DNA of 64,000 nucleotides from Bacillus litorisediminis (GTDB lineage: Bacteria > Bacillota > Bacilli > Bacillales > JC228), in assembly GCF_022808645.1 (NCBI RefSeq), contig NZ_JAKZKT010000013.1:1-64000 (forward strand), given 5' to 3'. Under the pieces are notes generated by a model, which was given only the letters and a program-made list of their open reading frames with translations, searched no databases and was not told where the DNA came from. Positions 11,689 through 21,785 of the stretch are shown here, one piece after another (position 1 is the stretch's first letter; every line of letters starts with the position of its first letter). Made by a program: the position numbers and the translations under genes.

Positions 11689-12634
11689 ACGAAGGTTCCT
11701 TTCTTTTATTCCAGTCCATCCGTTTCCAAACTGCTGCAACCACTATAGTCAGGAGGATAGCCGTACAAAGCCTAATAATAAATAATGGAAGAATCGGTAT
11801 GCCTAAAGGGACAAAAATCAAAGTATCCTCAACAACCGCGTGACAGGCAACCAGGAAGATAAATGCTAAGGTCGCATCCTTTTTACTGACACCATCCTCC
11901 TTCACTGCCTGTATCATAATACCGGCACCGTACGCTAATCCAATCGTCAGACCCGCCACTAGAGTCATCGATGTGTTTGCCTGCATACCTAAGCCCCTAG
12001 TAATTGGCTCCATTTTTTTCGAGAATGCTTCCAGCCATTTTAAATCTTTTAGAATTTGTATAACAATCATGAGCGGAATCACAATCAGAGCAAGCTGTAA
12101 TATCCCTAATGCAGCTTTTTCTAATCCCGCCAAGATAATCGCACTCCATGTATCAGGAGTACTGGTTTCAGCTGGAACCAGGCCATAGCGGGCAATTTCA
12201 CCGCCGCCCTTCCAGAGCAAATGAATAAGAATCGCACCAAGTGCAGCCAATCCAAGCCGCACAACAAGCACGACCCAAAGCTTCACTCCTACTTTTAAGG
12301 CAACACCTGTCTCAACAAATAAATTATGAGAGAAAGAAAGCATGACTGCTAAAATAAATACTTCCTTCACAGTTAATTCAATCGATAAAATCGCCCCAAT
12401 CGCAGCATACAGATTCAGAACATTCCCAAGCACTAAAGGAATAGCGGCATCGCCGCTCAGTCCAAAAACACCCATAATCGGGGAAATCAAATCAATCAGC
12501 CAAGGTAAAACAGGTGTATATTGTAAAATGGAAACAAGCAACGTAATCGGGAAAATAACTTTTCCTAATGTCCATGCTGTTTTTAAACCCACCATGAGTC
12601 CTTTTTTACATGACGAGATAAGCATTGCCAACAT
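11672..12634 (-). CDS. yvoD: Nucleoside-recognition (Gate) domain membrane protein, YvoD-like
   Basis: An integral membrane protein of 320 aa with about eight hydrophobic segments arranged as two Gate-domain halves (residues ~10-140 and ~165-310), each with small-residue-rich helices such as [14 protein letters not shown]. Gate proteins are relatives of nucleoside transporters and SpmA/SpmB, but the substrate is not known. It lies between lgt (15 nt gap) and ppaX (overlap), the yvoD position of B. subtilis. Confidence 0.85.
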   Translation of the reverse strand: MLAMLISSCKKGLMVGLKTAWTLGKVIFPITLLVSILQYTPVLPWLIDLISPIMGVFGLSGDAAIPLVLGNVLNLYAAIGAILSIELTVKEVFILAVMLSFSHNLFVETGVALKVGVKLWVVLVVRLGLAALGAILIHLLWKGGGEIARYGLVPAETSTPDTWSAIILAGLEKAALGILQLALIVIPLMIVIQILKDLKWLEAFSKKMEPITRGLGMQANTSMTLVAGLTIGLAYGAGIMIQAVKEDGVSKKDATLAFIFLVACHAVVEDTLIFVPLGIPILPLFIIRLCTAILLTIVVAAVWKRMDWNKRKEPSYGHTN

Positions 12635-12649
12635 TCCTCCAAGTGTTCG

Positions 12650-13462
12650 CTAGTTGTCTAAGTACCTTTCACGCGCATAGCCCTTCATTCTTCTAAATAC
12701 TATAATTGCAATGCTCACTACAATCAATACAAGGGACAGCACTTGCGCAACCCGCAAAAATTCAGTAAGCATTAAGCTATCCGTCCGCATGCCTTCGACA
12801 AAGAAGCGGCCGATTGAATACCAGATGAGATAAGATAAGAAGATTTCGCCTCTGCGCAAGTTGACTCTGCGCAACCCAAGCAGAACGAAAATCCCGACAA
12901 AATTCCAAAGAGATTCATATAGAAAAGTCGGATGGTGATACGCACCTTGAATGTACATTTGATTAATAATCCAATCGGGTATAAATAGGCTTTCTAAAAA
13001 TTCTCTGCTTACTTCCCCGCCATAAGCCTCCTGGTTCATAAAATTTCCCCAGCGGCCAATCGCTTGACCAACCAATAAACTCGGGGCAACAATATCAGCT
13101 AGCTTCCAGAAAGAGATTCCTTTTATTCTGCAAAAAATAACTGCGGTTGCAACGGCACCGATCAGCGCTCCATGAATTGCAATTCCGCCTTCCCAGATTT
13201 TTATGATATCCCCCGGATTTTGTGAATAATAATCCCATTGAAAAATGACGTAGTAGATTCTTGCACATACAATACTGATGGGAACTGCCCAAAGCAGTAA
13301 ATCTGCAATAACTTCGCTATCAATTCCCCTTTTCTTTCCCTCACGAACTGCCATTAAAAAGGCGATTGCAATCCCAAGACCAATTAAGATTCCATACCAT
13401 CTGACATCTAGAGCTCCAATCGAGAATGCAATTGGATCAATTGGTGTAATTGTACTCTCCAC
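12650..13462 (-). CDS. lgt: Prolipoprotein diacylglyceryl transferase
   Basis: Membrane enzyme (270 aa, seven predicted helices) that transfers a diacylglyceryl group from phosphatidylglycerol to the lipobox cysteine of prolipoproteins. The Lgt signature [14 protein letters not shown] is at residues 136-149 with the essential arginine, and the N-terminal [10 protein letters not shown] motif is intact. It follows hprK after 16 nt. Lipoprotein substrates in this window include the binding protein at 57548-58792. Confidence 0.97.
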   Translation of the reverse strand: MESTITPIDPIAFSIGALDVRWYGILIGLGIAIAFLMAVREGKKRGIDSEVIADLLLWAVPISIVCARIYYVIFQWDYYSQNPGDIIKIWEGGIAIHGALIGAVATAVIFCRIKGISFWKLADIVAPSLLVGQAIGRWGNFMNQEAYGGEVSREFLESLFIPDWIINQMYIQGAYHHPTFLYESLWNFVGIFVLLGLRRVNLRRGEIFLSYLIWYSIGRFFVEGMRTDSLMLTEFLRVAQVLSLVLIVVSIAIIVFRRMKGYARERYLDN

Positions 13463-13478
13463 TAAACCTCATCCTCTC

Positions 13479-14414
13479 CTATGAATGATCGTGATCACTA
13501 TCCTCAATTACATCGTGCAAACGATTTGTAAACTGTTCGGCCGCATTTAATCCCATACGTTTCAGGCGGAAATTCATGGCTGCCACTTCAATGATAACCG
13601 CTAAATTTCGTCCTGGACGGACCGGAATCGTTAATCTTGGCAATTCCGTATCGATAATTTTTATTTTTTCTTCGTCCAGTCCAAGGCGGTCGTACTGTTT
13701 GTTTGGGTCCCAAAGTTCAAGATTCATAACGATTGTAATCCGCTTATAAGAGCGTACAGCTCCAGCTCCAAATAAGGTCATCACATTGATAATCCCTAAT
13801 CCGCGGATTTCAAGTAAGTGTTCTATGAGCTCTGGTGCACTTCCAACCAGCGTATTTTCATCTTCCTGTCTGATTTCCACACAATCATCAGCAACGAGAC
13901 GGTGTCCCCTTTTGATTAGTTCCAACGCAGTTTCACTTTTGCCAACTCCGCTCTTGCCAGTAATTAATACACCTACTCCATACACATCCACCAATACACC
14001 GTGCATTGCGGTTGATGGTGCAAGCATACTTTCCAGATAGTTGGTTAACCGGCTCGACAATCGGGTTGTCTTTAGATTCGATTTCATGACAGGCACAGAT
14101 TCCCGATTGGAAGCTTCAATCAGCTCCTCAGGAATCTCTAAATCCCTAGAAACAATAATCGCTGGCGTAATGTCTGTACAGAGCCGTTCCATTCTTTCCC
14201 TTTTCTCAGAAGATGAAAGCTGACTGAAAAAAGTTAACTCTGTTTTACCAAGGAGCTGAACCCGCTCTGCTGGATAATATTCAAAAAAACCAGCCATCTC
14301 CAATCCGGGACGGCTTAGGTCACTAGTCATAATCGGGCGATTAATCCCTTCTTCGCCACTTACCAGTTCCAGGTCAAATTTTTCTATTAAATCTTTTGTT
14401 CGCACTTTTGCCAT
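13479..14414 (-). CDS. hprK: HPr kinase/phosphorylase
   Basis: Bifunctional enzyme (311 aa) that phosphorylates Ser46 of HPr with ATP or pyrophosphate and also removes the phosphate, setting CcpA-mediated catabolite repression. The N-terminal domain spans ~1-130; the kinase domain has the P-loop GKSGVGKS at 153-160 and the catalytic HGV at 138. The HprK signature with [17 protein letters not shown] follows. It is first in the hprK-lgt-yvoD-ppaX-yvoF operon. Confidence 0.97.
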   Translation of the reverse strand: MAKVRTKDLIEKFDLELVSGEEGINRPIMTSDLSRPGLEMAGFFEYYPAERVQLLGKTELTFFSQLSSSEKRERMERLCTDITPAIIVSRDLEIPEELIEASNRESVPVMKSNLKTTRLSSRLTNYLESMLAPSTAMHGVLVDVYGVGVLITGKSGVGKSETALELIKRGHRLVADDCVEIRQEDENTLVGSAPELIEHLLEIRGLGIINVMTLFGAGAVRSYKRITIVMNLELWDPNKQYDRLGLDEEKIKIIDTELPRLTIPVRPGRNLAVIIEVAAMNFRLKRMGLNAAEQFTNRLHDVIEDSDHDHS

Positions 14415-14737
14415 GCAAAATCCTCCTCCTTCACTATATTGGAGAACATTATAGTTATATCAAAAAACAGCCCTGCTTTATAACTTTTAGTTTAGTAAAC
14501 CAAAACAGGCATTGATAATATATACATTTGGAATAATAGAAGTTGGTTGTCTCTTTTATTCGTGATCTCATGAAGGTATAGTTCCACTCTACATTGTAAC
14601 CCATCTTGTGTCACGTTTGAAATGTACAGTTTTTAAATAATGTGTTAATAATATTTGTATATACCAATTGTACAATTTATTAATTAATTACTAAATTTAT
14701 AGCAGTTTTCCCTTTATTCTGCTTTGAGATAGGCTAA

Positions 14738-14773
14738 AGTGGTATAGACATTTAATCCTTCCTTTACTATACT
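14738..14773 (+). promoter_or_regulatory. nagAB promoter with DasR/NagR-like operator
   Basis: AGTGGTATAGACATTT (14738-14753) resembles the dre operator AGTGGTCTAGACCACT of GntR/HutC-type N-acetylglucosamine repressors. It overlaps the -35 box TAGACA (14745-14750), which is followed after 17 bp by TATACT (14768-14773). Binding there would block RNA polymerase. The remainder of the 390-bp gap from hprK holds no gene I can support. Confidence 0.7.
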
Positions 14774-14801
14774 AAAAGAAAAAGGATCAGGAGATGTTCA
14801 A

Positions 14802-15983
14802 ATGTTTGGAAGTACGGAATGGCTACTAATTAATGGGGAAATTTATACCGAGGACAAAGTAATCGAGAATGGATATATTCATATTGCAGATGGCTCAATC
14901 CGTTCAGTCGGTTCAATGGAAACAGCCCCTGTACATATCGAAAATCAATTCGATGCAAAAGGGCAAAAGGTTGTGCCGGGATTTATCGATGTGCATATTC
15001 ACGGCGTAGGCGGAGCCGATACGATGGATGCATCTGATGAGGCATATGAAACGATGGCAAGAACTTTGCCCCAGGAAGGTACGACTAGCTTTCTGGCGAC
15101 AACCGCCACACAAAGCATTGAAGCAATAGAAGCAGCTCTAAAAGCGATTGCCTCTTACCGTAAATCGGCAAACACGCCTGGAAAAGCTGAAATGGCCGGT
15201 GTCCATTTGGAAGGACCCTTTCTGCACCCTGATAAAGCAGGAGCACAGCATCCATCTTTTATCCAAGAGCCAAATATAGAGCTTTTTGAAAAGTGGCGTT
15301 CGCTTTCCGATGACAGTATTCGGATCGTTACTTTAGCACCTGAACGTCCAAACGGCTACGATTTAGTAGAATACTTAAAAAGCCATGGCATTATTGCCTC
15401 TATCGGCCATTCCAATGCTACTTATGATGAAGTTACACATGCAATTGGCAAAGGCTTAAGCCATGTCACCCATTTATATAATGCGATGCGACCGCTCCAC
15501 CACCGGGACCCAGGCGTAGTCGGAGCCGCTCTTCTGCATCGCGAGCTGACTGCTGAAATCATAGCAGATGGAATTCATGTTCATCCTAAAATGATTCAGC
15601 ACGCCATACAATCAAAAGGGACAGACCGAATCGTACTGATTACAGACTCGATGCGTGCCAAATGTCTAAAAAATGGAATATATGACTTAGGCGGTCAAGA
15701 AGTAAAAGTGGAAGGCAGAAAAGCAACACTGGCTAATGGAACTTTAGCAGGAAGCGTACTAAAAATGAAGGATGCAGTTAAGCTTATTATAGAAGATACT
15801 TCTTTTACATTGAAGGATTCGATTCAATTTACTTCAGTCAATCCCGCAAAAGAGCTGGGTCTCTTTGAAAGAAAAGGCAGCCTGTCCCCCGGTAAAGATG
15901 CAGATATTGTCTTGCTTGATCAGGAGTTTGATGTAACGTTAACAGTTTGCCGCGGAGAAATTGCTTATAGCAAGGAGGGATAA
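14802..15983 (+). CDS. nagA: N-acetylglucosamine-6-phosphate deacetylase
   Basis: Amidohydrolase (393 aa) that deacetylates GlcNAc-6-P to glucosamine-6-P in amino-sugar catabolism and cell-wall recycling. Metal ligands are visible as DVHIHG (H65, H67), HLEGPF, GHSNAT and THLYNAM; the catalytic Asp is in LITDSM. The ATG has AGGAG 8 nt upstream. The start of nagB follows after 2 nt. Confidence 0.97.
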   Translation: MFGSTEWLLINGEIYTEDKVIENGYIHIADGSIRSVGSMETAPVHIENQFDAKGQKVVPGFIDVHIHGVGGADTMDASDEAYETMARTLPQEGTTSFLATTATQSIEAIEAALKAIASYRKSANTPGKAEMAGVHLEGPFLHPDKAGAQHPSFIQEPNIELFEKWRSLSDDSIRIVTLAPERPNGYDLVEYLKSHGIIASIGHSNATYDEVTHAIGKGLSHVTHLYNAMRPLHHRDPGVVGAALLHRELTAEIIADGIHVHPKMIQHAIQSKGTDRIVLITDSMRAKCLKNGIYDLGGQEVKVEGRKATLANGTLAGSVLKMKDAVKLIIEDTSFTLKDSIQFTSVNPAKELGLFERKGSLSPGKDADIVLLDQEFDVTLTVCRGEIAYSKEG

Positions 15984-15985
15984 TC

Positions 15986-16747
15986 GTGAGGATCATTGCA
16001 TGTAAAGACTATCAGGAAATGAGTCAGACTGCAGCAAAAGAAATCATATCTCTTGTGAAAAAGCGAACCCCATGTACCCTTGGTTTAGCCACAGGTAGCA
16101 CACCTGAGGGAGTATATCGTGAGCTTGTCCATGATTTTCAACAAGGGCAAACCTCATATTCTCATGTGACAAGTGTGAATCTGGATGAATATGTTGGCCT
16201 GCTGCAATCAGACCGGAACAGTTATCACTACTATATGCAGTCAAAACTCTTTCAGTATATTGACCTTCCGCGTAATCAACAGCTGATACCCGATGGAACT
16301 GCTAAAGATTTAGAAGCAGAATGTAAAAACTACGAAGAAAAGATTGTGAAGGCCGGAGGGGTAGATCTTCAGATATTAGGGATCGGACATAACGGGCATA
16401 TTGGCTTTAACGAACCAGGTACTTCCTTTTTAAGCCGTACCCATGTGGTTGAGTTAGCAGAAAAAACACGGAAAGCCAACGCTCGCTTCTTTTCCAGTAT
16501 GGATGATGTGCCTGCAAAAGCAATTACAATGGGAATCGCAACGATTATGGAAAGCAAACGGATTTTATTGCTGGTTTCGGGGCAATCAAAGGCAGACACA
16601 ATTGCACGTCTTCTCGATGGAACGGTCGATGAATCATTCCCGGCTTCGATTTTAAATCTTCATGATGATGTTACCGTAATCGCTGATGAAGAAGCCTTAT
16701 CAGCAATTAACCAAAACGAGATCAGAAAATCCTATTCAATCGGGTAA
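15986..16747 (+). CDS. nagB: Glucosamine-6-phosphate deaminase
   Basis: Converts glucosamine-6-P to fructose-6-P and ammonia, the step after NagA. The 253-aa protein has the family motifs GLATGSTPEGVY, VNLDEYVGL and GIGHNGHIGFNEPG. It starts with GTG behind AAGGAGGG. In B. subtilis the repressor gene nagR (yvoA) follows nagB, but here the next gene is convergent yvlD, so the repressor must be elsewhere. Confidence 0.97.
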   Translation: MRIIACKDYQEMSQTAAKEIISLVKKRTPCTLGLATGSTPEGVYRELVHDFQQGQTSYSHVTSVNLDEYVGLLQSDRNSYHYYMQSKLFQYIDLPRNQQLIPDGTAKDLEAECKNYEEKIVKAGGVDLQILGIGHNGHIGFNEPGTSFLSRTHVVELAEKTRKANARFFSSMDDVPAKAITMGIATIMESKRILLLVSGQSKADTIARLLDGTVDESFPASILNLHDDVTVIADEEALSAINQNEIRKSYSIG

Positions 16748-16854
16748 AAACGAGCCGGCCGAGACCCGACAGTGAGGCACAATCAAGGGGGAAAGGCGGA
16801 TCGTTCGCCCAAAGCGAGTGGATTTATAACGTATATCAATATAGCTTAATCGAA

Positions 16855-16892
16855 AAAAATGAGCCCTGGTAAAGATGGATTACCAGGCTCAT
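16855..16892. terminator. Bidirectional terminator between nagB and yvlD
   Basis: Stem GAGCC(C)TGGTAA / TTACCAGGCTC (16861-16872 and 16880-16890, one bulged C). A run of seven T follows on the minus strand and a weaker T-rich tract on the plus strand. Confidence 0.8.
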
Positions 16893-16906
16893 TTCTATTT
16901 GTATTT

Positions 16907-17266
16907 CTATTTTTTCTGCAGCGGTTTGATTACTGCCACATTAATAATTAAATTAGCAAGGGCCATTAAGATGGCTATAAAAACGGCAAAGCCAAAGCTG
17001 CTAATTTCAAAGGCGTCACCCATTAAGGAGTCTGTTATAACAAGGGTAATTGCATTAATCACAAAGAGGAAAAATCCTAATGTAATAAAAGTGACCGGAA
17101 GTGTCAGAATTACTAATATTGGCCGAACTATGATATTTAAAATCGACAAAACAAAGCTCGCAATGATGGAGGCAGTAAAACTCTCCACATAGAGCCCATC
17201 CGTGAAATACCCGGCCAATGCGATAAAAATAACAGCATTAATTATAATTCCAACAAGCCACTTCAT
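16907..17266 (-). CDS. yvlD: Phage-holin-family (YvlD-like) membrane protein
   Basis: A 119-aa protein made of about four transmembrane helices with short loops, including the family stretch RPILVILTLPVTFITLG. Members are small membrane proteins of unknown function. In B. subtilis yvlD lies in an envelope-stress operon with yvlB, and here yvlB is 54 bp upstream on the same strand. Confidence 0.85.
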   Translation of the reverse strand: MKWLVGIIINAVIFIALAGYFTDGLYVESFTASIIASFVLSILNIIVRPILVILTLPVTFITLGFFLFVINAITLVITDSLMGDAFEISSFGFAVFIAILMALANLIINVAVIKPLQKK

Positions 17267-17320
17267 TGTATAAAGAACCCCTTTAGTTTATAAATCTTTT
17301 TTATTACTTACCCTTCACTT

Positions 17321-18490
17321 CTACTTCTCAATCTTAATTCCTTCTTTTTTCTTTCCTTCTACTGTGACAGAGCCTGTTTTAGCTTCAGCAAAAATATAGG
17401 CCTTTGGCTCTCCCGATTTGGCAGTAAGGAAGGTAACCTTCTTTTGTAACACTTCACTTTTCTCAGCTTGAATATCAGCTTCAAGGTTTACATGAACGCT
17501 TCCAAGACTGGATTTTAGCTCTCCCTGTGCAACGATATCATCCGGTACTGTCAGATGGATGCTTCCTGTTCCAGCCTTCAGCCTGACTGTATGAACATCT
17601 GAGTTTTTCACATCACAAGTGACACTGCCATTTAAACACTGCATATCCACTTTATTAAATTCTCCAATTGCCGTCAACTTTCCATTAATCGACTCGCTCT
17701 CTAAGGTTTCAAGAAAGCAGGAATTTAAAGTGATAGATCCATTCGTTGACTCAGCATCTAAATGCTTTCCGCGAATGCCTTCTACAACGATTTGGCCATT
17801 CACTGATTTTAAAATCGTTTTATTGGCAAGAATCGATTCTGCTTTTATTGGCCCATTCATCAGTTTTACCCAAATCGATTCATACTGCTGTTTTGGGATA
17901 TAAGCCACCGCATCAACTTTTAATATCTTCGGCTGAGAAACAAAGCGCAATCTTCCATCCTTCACAGCAAATATGGAACTCTTTAAAAAGACATTTCTTG
18001 CTTCATCCTGATCGTCTACCTTATATACCTTCGCTTGACATTCCAATCTTATGTCCTTTTCATCCCAAGGAATAATTTCAAGAGAACCATAAGGAATATC
18101 TATTTCCACCTCAGAAATTTGAGCATCTGTATGCTGAAAAATATGTGTGATTTCAACTCCTTTGATCCATTGCAGATCAAAATCAATTTCTTTTATTTTC
18201 TTTACAGCCTGATCGACAAAGTCAAAAAGTTTATTTTTCGCCTGCTGAAATGATTGGCTGGATGTGTACTGCTTGTTGGCATCCTTTGTATACTTTTCAT
18301 CGTCAAAAAAAGGATCCTGTTTATCTAAATCAGTATAGATTTTAGGAGCAGCGTGTTCAGAAGCAGGGCTATAAGCTTTATTTTTCCCATTATACTGTTC
18401 CTCTAGCTTTTCAAGAAGCATTAAGCCTTCCTCAACTGTAATAGTCCCCTTCTCAACCATTTTTAATATCCGCTTTCTTTCTTCTTTCAT
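17321..18490 (-). CDS. yvlB: DUF4097 beta-helix protein with N-terminal SHOCT-like segment (YvlB-like)
   Basis: A 389-aa soluble protein. Residues 1-32 form a short helical module (ILKMVEKGTITVEEGLMLL) typical of YvlB; residues ~110-385 contain repeated short strands (for example LKSVNGQIVVEG, ESTNGSITLNS, ESINGKLTAIG, MQCLNGSVTCD), the DUF4097 pattern predicted as a right-handed beta-solenoid. The function is unknown; adjacency to yvlD suggests a joint membrane role. The ATG is preceded by GGGAGGGAAACC. Confidence 0.85.
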   Translation of the reverse strand: MKEERKRILKMVEKGTITVEEGLMLLEKLEEQYNGKNKAYSPASEHAAPKIYTDLDKQDPFFDDEKYTKDANKQYTSSQSFQQAKNKLFDFVDQAVKKIKEIDFDLQWIKGVEITHIFQHTDAQISEVEIDIPYGSLEIIPWDEKDIRLECQAKVYKVDDQDEARNVFLKSSIFAVKDGRLRFVSQPKILKVDAVAYIPKQQYESIWVKLMNGPIKAESILANKTILKSVNGQIVVEGIRGKHLDAESTNGSITLNSCFLETLESESINGKLTAIGEFNKVDMQCLNGSVTCDVKNSDVHTVRLKAGTGSIHLTVPDDIVAQGELKSSLGSVHVNLEADIQAEKSEVLQKKVTFLTAKSGEPKAYIFAEAKTGSVTVEGKKKEGIKIEK

Positions 18491-18800
18491 TTGGTTTCCC
18501 TCCCAGTTTTCTGTATAAAACCTATAAATCAGATCTATCTAAAGTATAGCAATCAGCTTCAATAAAAAATCAGTCGCTAGCATGAGTCCTCTTACGTATG
18601 TAGACGTAATTTTATGCTTTATTGCTATAATCTGCTCTCTCTATACATACGATTAAATCGCGAAGAAGTTTCTCCTATAAAAAAAACATAGCTAGCGCAA
18701 AGCCTTTCGGCACTTGCCTAGTTGCACTTATCACGCTCGAAACGCCACGTCCTAATGTATCGCTTGACTCATGTCTCCTGCCCATCATACTTTATTCCTG

Positions 18801-18845
18801 AAAATTTTGACTGAGTCGAATTTACTTCTTTGCTAAATTTTATAC
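18801..18845 (-). repeat. Dispersed 3'-end element, copy B
   Basis: Shares the pattern ACTGAGTCGAAT, CTTCTTTGC, AAATTTTATAC with the copies at 10431-10478 and 56446-56492. It lies just beyond the uvrA terminator. Confidence 0.6.
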
Positions 18846-18852
18846 TTAAATT

Positions 18853-18891
18853 GTAAAAAAATAACTGCCCTTCTATTTTAAGAGCAGTTAT
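18853..18891 (-). terminator. Terminator of uvrBA
   Basis: Stem ATAACTGC / GCAGTTAT (18861-18868 and 18884-18891) followed on the minus strand by a T-run. Confidence 0.8.
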
Positions 18892-18904
18892 CTTTATGCG
18901 TCTT

Positions 18905-21778
18905 TCAGGAATAAACTTCGGATTCCTGAATTAATTTTTTCATGCGGATCTGATCCCGTTCTAAGATAGGCTTTAAATAGCGGCCAGTATGAGATTTTTC
19001 ATTATTGGCGACCTCTTCAGGCGTTCCGGTTGCAACAATGGTGCCACCTTTATCTCCGCCCTCTGGACCAAGATCAATAATATAATCGGCGGCCTTAATC
19101 ACATCGAGATTATGTTCAATAATCAGAACGGTATCTCCATTATCCACTAAGCGCTGCAGAACTTCGAGCAGCCGGGCAATGTCATAAACGTGCAGACCTG
19201 TTGTAGGTTCATCCAAAATATACAAAGAGCGACCTGTTGAACGTCGATGCAGCTCAGACGCAAGCTTTACCCTTTGGGCTTCCCCGCCGGAAAGGGTGGT
19301 AGCCGGTTGTCCTAAACGCATATAGCCGAGACCTACATCGGCAATCGTTTGCAGCTTCCGGTGAATTTTTGGGATATTTTCAAAGAATTCAAGAGAATCC
19401 TCTACGGTCATATCTAATACTTCAGAAATATTTTTCCCCTTATATTTTACATCTAATGTTTCACGGTTATAGCGTTTTCCATGACAAACCTCACATGGAA
19501 CATACACATCTGGCAAGAAGTGCATCTCGATTTTGATAATTCCGTCCCCGCGGCAAGCCTCACATCTTCCGCCTTTAACATTGAAACTGAAGCGGCCTTT
19601 TTTGTATCCCCGTACCTTTGCCTCATTGGTTTGTGCAAAAACATCACGGATATCGTCAAACACGCCTGTATAGGTTGCCGGATTGGAACGCGGAGTACGG
19701 CCAATAGGAGATTGATCAATATCAATAATTTTATCCAAATGTTCGATTCCTTTTACCTTTTTGTGCTCTCCAGGTCTCACCTTTGATTGTTTATACAGTT
19801 TTGATGCAAGTGCTTTATATAGGATTTCGTTTATTAATGTACTCTTTCCGGAACCAGATACACCTGTCACAACCGTAAACGTACCTAACGGAAACTTTAC
19901 ATTCACATTTTTAAGATTGTTTTCACTCGCTCCCACAACCTCGATAAAGCGTCCATCAGGCTTTCGTCTTACGTCAGGGAGAGGAATGAACTTTTTCCCG
20001 GATAAATATTGTCCGGTTAACGAGTTTTCATCGTTCATCACTTCCTCTGGCGTACCCGCAGACACAATTTGCCCGCCGTGTACGCCTGCTCCAGGTCCAA
20101 CATCGATTAAATAGTCAGCAGCAAGCATCGTATCTTCATCGTGTTCCACAACAATAAGTGTGTTCCCGATATCCCTCATATTTTTTAAGGTTTCAATCAA
20201 ACGGTCATTGTCCCGCTGATGAAGGCCAATTGACGGTTCGTCCAAAATATAAAGAACTCCTGTCAGTCTCGATCCGATCTGGGTAGCCAAGCGAATCCGC
20301 TGTGCTTCACCACCAGATAACGTTCCGGCAGCACGTCTTAAGGTTAAATAGTCTAACCCTACATTCACTAAAAATCCTAGTCTTTCTTTAATTTCTCTTA
20401 AAATAAGCTGGGCAATCATCATTTCCTTTTCAGTCAGGGTTAGACTGTCAAAAAAGGAAAGGGCCTCTGTAATCGACATGGTGGCAACTTCTCCGATATG
20501 GAGTCCCTGGACCTTAACAGCAAGACTTTCTTGCTTAAGGCGATGTCCATTACAGGTAGGACATGGCTGCTGCGCCATATATTGTTCAAGCTGTTCACGG
20601 ATGTAATCTGAGGTTGTCTCACGGAAACGTCTTTCTATATTCCCGATGACACCTTCGAATTCAATATAGTTTTCTCGGACCTGTCCAAAATCATTTTCAT
20701 ATCGAAAATATATTTTATCGCCTTTTGAGCCATACAAAACTTTATCCATCAAATGTTTTGGAATATCTTTGACCGGAATATCCATATCAATTCCGTAATG
20801 CTGACAAACTGCAGCCAGAAGCTGTGGATAGTATTGTGAACTAGTCGGCTCCCAGGCTGCTATAGCATTTTGGTTAAGTGTAAGGTCCCAGTCAGGAATG
20901 ACTAACTCTTCATCCACTTCAAGCTTCGTACCTAGTCCATCACAATCTGGGCAAGCACCGAATGGGCTGTTAAAAGAAAACATCCGCGGTTCCAATTCTC
21001 CGATAGAGAATCCGCAATGTGGACAGGCATGATGTTCGCTAAAAAGCAGCTCTTCCTGGCCGATTACATCAACCAGCACTTTTCCATCGCCTAATTTGAG
21101 GGCAGCTTCCAATGAATCAGCCAGCCGTGAAGTGACGCCTTCCTTAACTACAATCCGGTCTACAATCACTTCGATTGAATGCTTTTTATTCTTGTCTAAT
21201 GTAATGTCATCGCTGAGGTCGTAAATTTCCCCATTGACGCGAACTCGGACATACCCTTGTTTTTTAATGTCTTCTAGTGTTTTGACATGTGTGCCTTTTC
21301 GGCCAGAAACAATCGGTGCAAGGATCTGCAGTTTAGTCCGCTCCGGATAGGACATAATCCGGTCTACCATCTGTTCAATCGTTTGCGAAGTAATTTCAAT
21401 CCCATGATTCGGACAGATCGGCCTTCCGATTCTTGCATAAAGTAAACGCAAATAGTCGTAGACCTCTGTAACCGTTCCTACAGTAGATCTGGGATTTCGG
21501 CTCGTTGTTTTCTGATCAATCGAAATCGCAGGCGATAGTCCTTCAATCGTATCAACATCCGGTTTGTCCATTTGCCCTAAAAATTGTCTGGCATATGCAG
21601 ATAAAGATTCTACATAGCGGCGCTGACCCTCTGCATAAATCGTATCAAATGCCAGCGAGGACTTTCCTGATCCTGAAAGTCCTGTCAGCACAACTAATTG
21701 ATCTCTTGGAATGGTGACATCTATATTTTTTAAATTATGGGCTCTTGCCCCTTTGACGATAATTTGATCCTTCGCCAT
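18905..21778 (-). CDS. uvrA: Excinuclease ABC subunit A
   Basis: DNA damage recognition ATPase of nucleotide excision repair, 957 aa, full length. It has two ABC ATPase modules (Walker [10 protein letters not shown] near residue 31 and GVSGSGKST near 640), each with an LSGGEAQR signature, and zinc-finger cysteine pairs (CPHC...CPDC in the first half, CEAC...CEVC in the second). It starts 7 nt after the uvrB stop, so the two form one operon under the LexA-like sites upstream of uvrB. Confidence 0.98.
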   Translation of the reverse strand: MAKDQIIVKGARAHNLKNIDVTIPRDQLVVLTGLSGSGKSSLAFDTIYAEGQRRYVESLSAYARQFLGQMDKPDVDTIEGLSPAISIDQKTTSRNPRSTVGTVTEVYDYLRLLYARIGRPICPNHGIEITSQTIEQMVDRIMSYPERTKLQILAPIVSGRKGTHVKTLEDIKKQGYVRVRVNGEIYDLSDDITLDKNKKHSIEVIVDRIVVKEGVTSRLADSLEAALKLGDGKVLVDVIGQEELLFSEHHACPHCGFSIGELEPRMFSFNSPFGACPDCDGLGTKLEVDEELVIPDWDLTLNQNAIAAWEPTSSQYYPQLLAAVCQHYGIDMDIPVKDIPKHLMDKVLYGSKGDKIYFRYENDFGQVRENYIEFEGVIGNIERRFRETTSDYIREQLEQYMAQQPCPTCNGHRLKQESLAVKVQGLHIGEVATMSITEALSFFDSLTLTEKEMMIAQLILREIKERLGFLVNVGLDYLTLRRAAGTLSGGEAQRIRLATQIGSRLTGVLYILDEPSIGLHQRDNDRLIETLKNMRDIGNTLIVVEHDEDTMLAADYLIDVGPGAGVHGGQIVSAGTPEEVMNDENSLTGQYLSGKKFIPLPDVRRKPDGRFIEVVGASENNLKNVNVKFPLGTFTVVTGVSGSGKSTLINEILYKALASKLYKQSKVRPGEHKKVKGIEHLDKIIDIDQSPIGRTPRSNPATYTGVFDDIRDVFAQTNEAKVRGYKKGRFSFNVKGGRCEACRGDGIIKIEMHFLPDVYVPCEVCHGKRYNRETLDVKYKGKNISEVLDMTVEDSLEFFENIPKIHRKLQTIADVGLGYMRLGQPATTLSGGEAQRVKLASELHRRSTGRSLYILDEPTTGLHVYDIARLLEVLQRLVDNGDTVLIIEHNLDVIKAADYIIDLGPEGGDKGGTIVATGTPEEVANNEKSHTGRYLKPILERDQIRMKKLIQESEVYS

Positions 21779-21785
21779 GAAAAGA

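Larger units (their letters stand above)
18491..18904. other. Intergenic region between uvrA and yvlB
   Basis: A 414-bp gap with no supportable gene. It contains the uvrA terminator (18853-18891), dispersed element copy B (18801-18845) and, further left, TAGTTGCACTTAT (18719-18731), which recurs at 56421-56433 beside copy C of the same element. Confidence 0.6.

Noticed and set aside
16875-17192. 105-codon plus-strand frame opposite yvlD
   Set aside because: Antisense shadow; the minus strand encodes the recognisable holin-family protein with a proper terminator.
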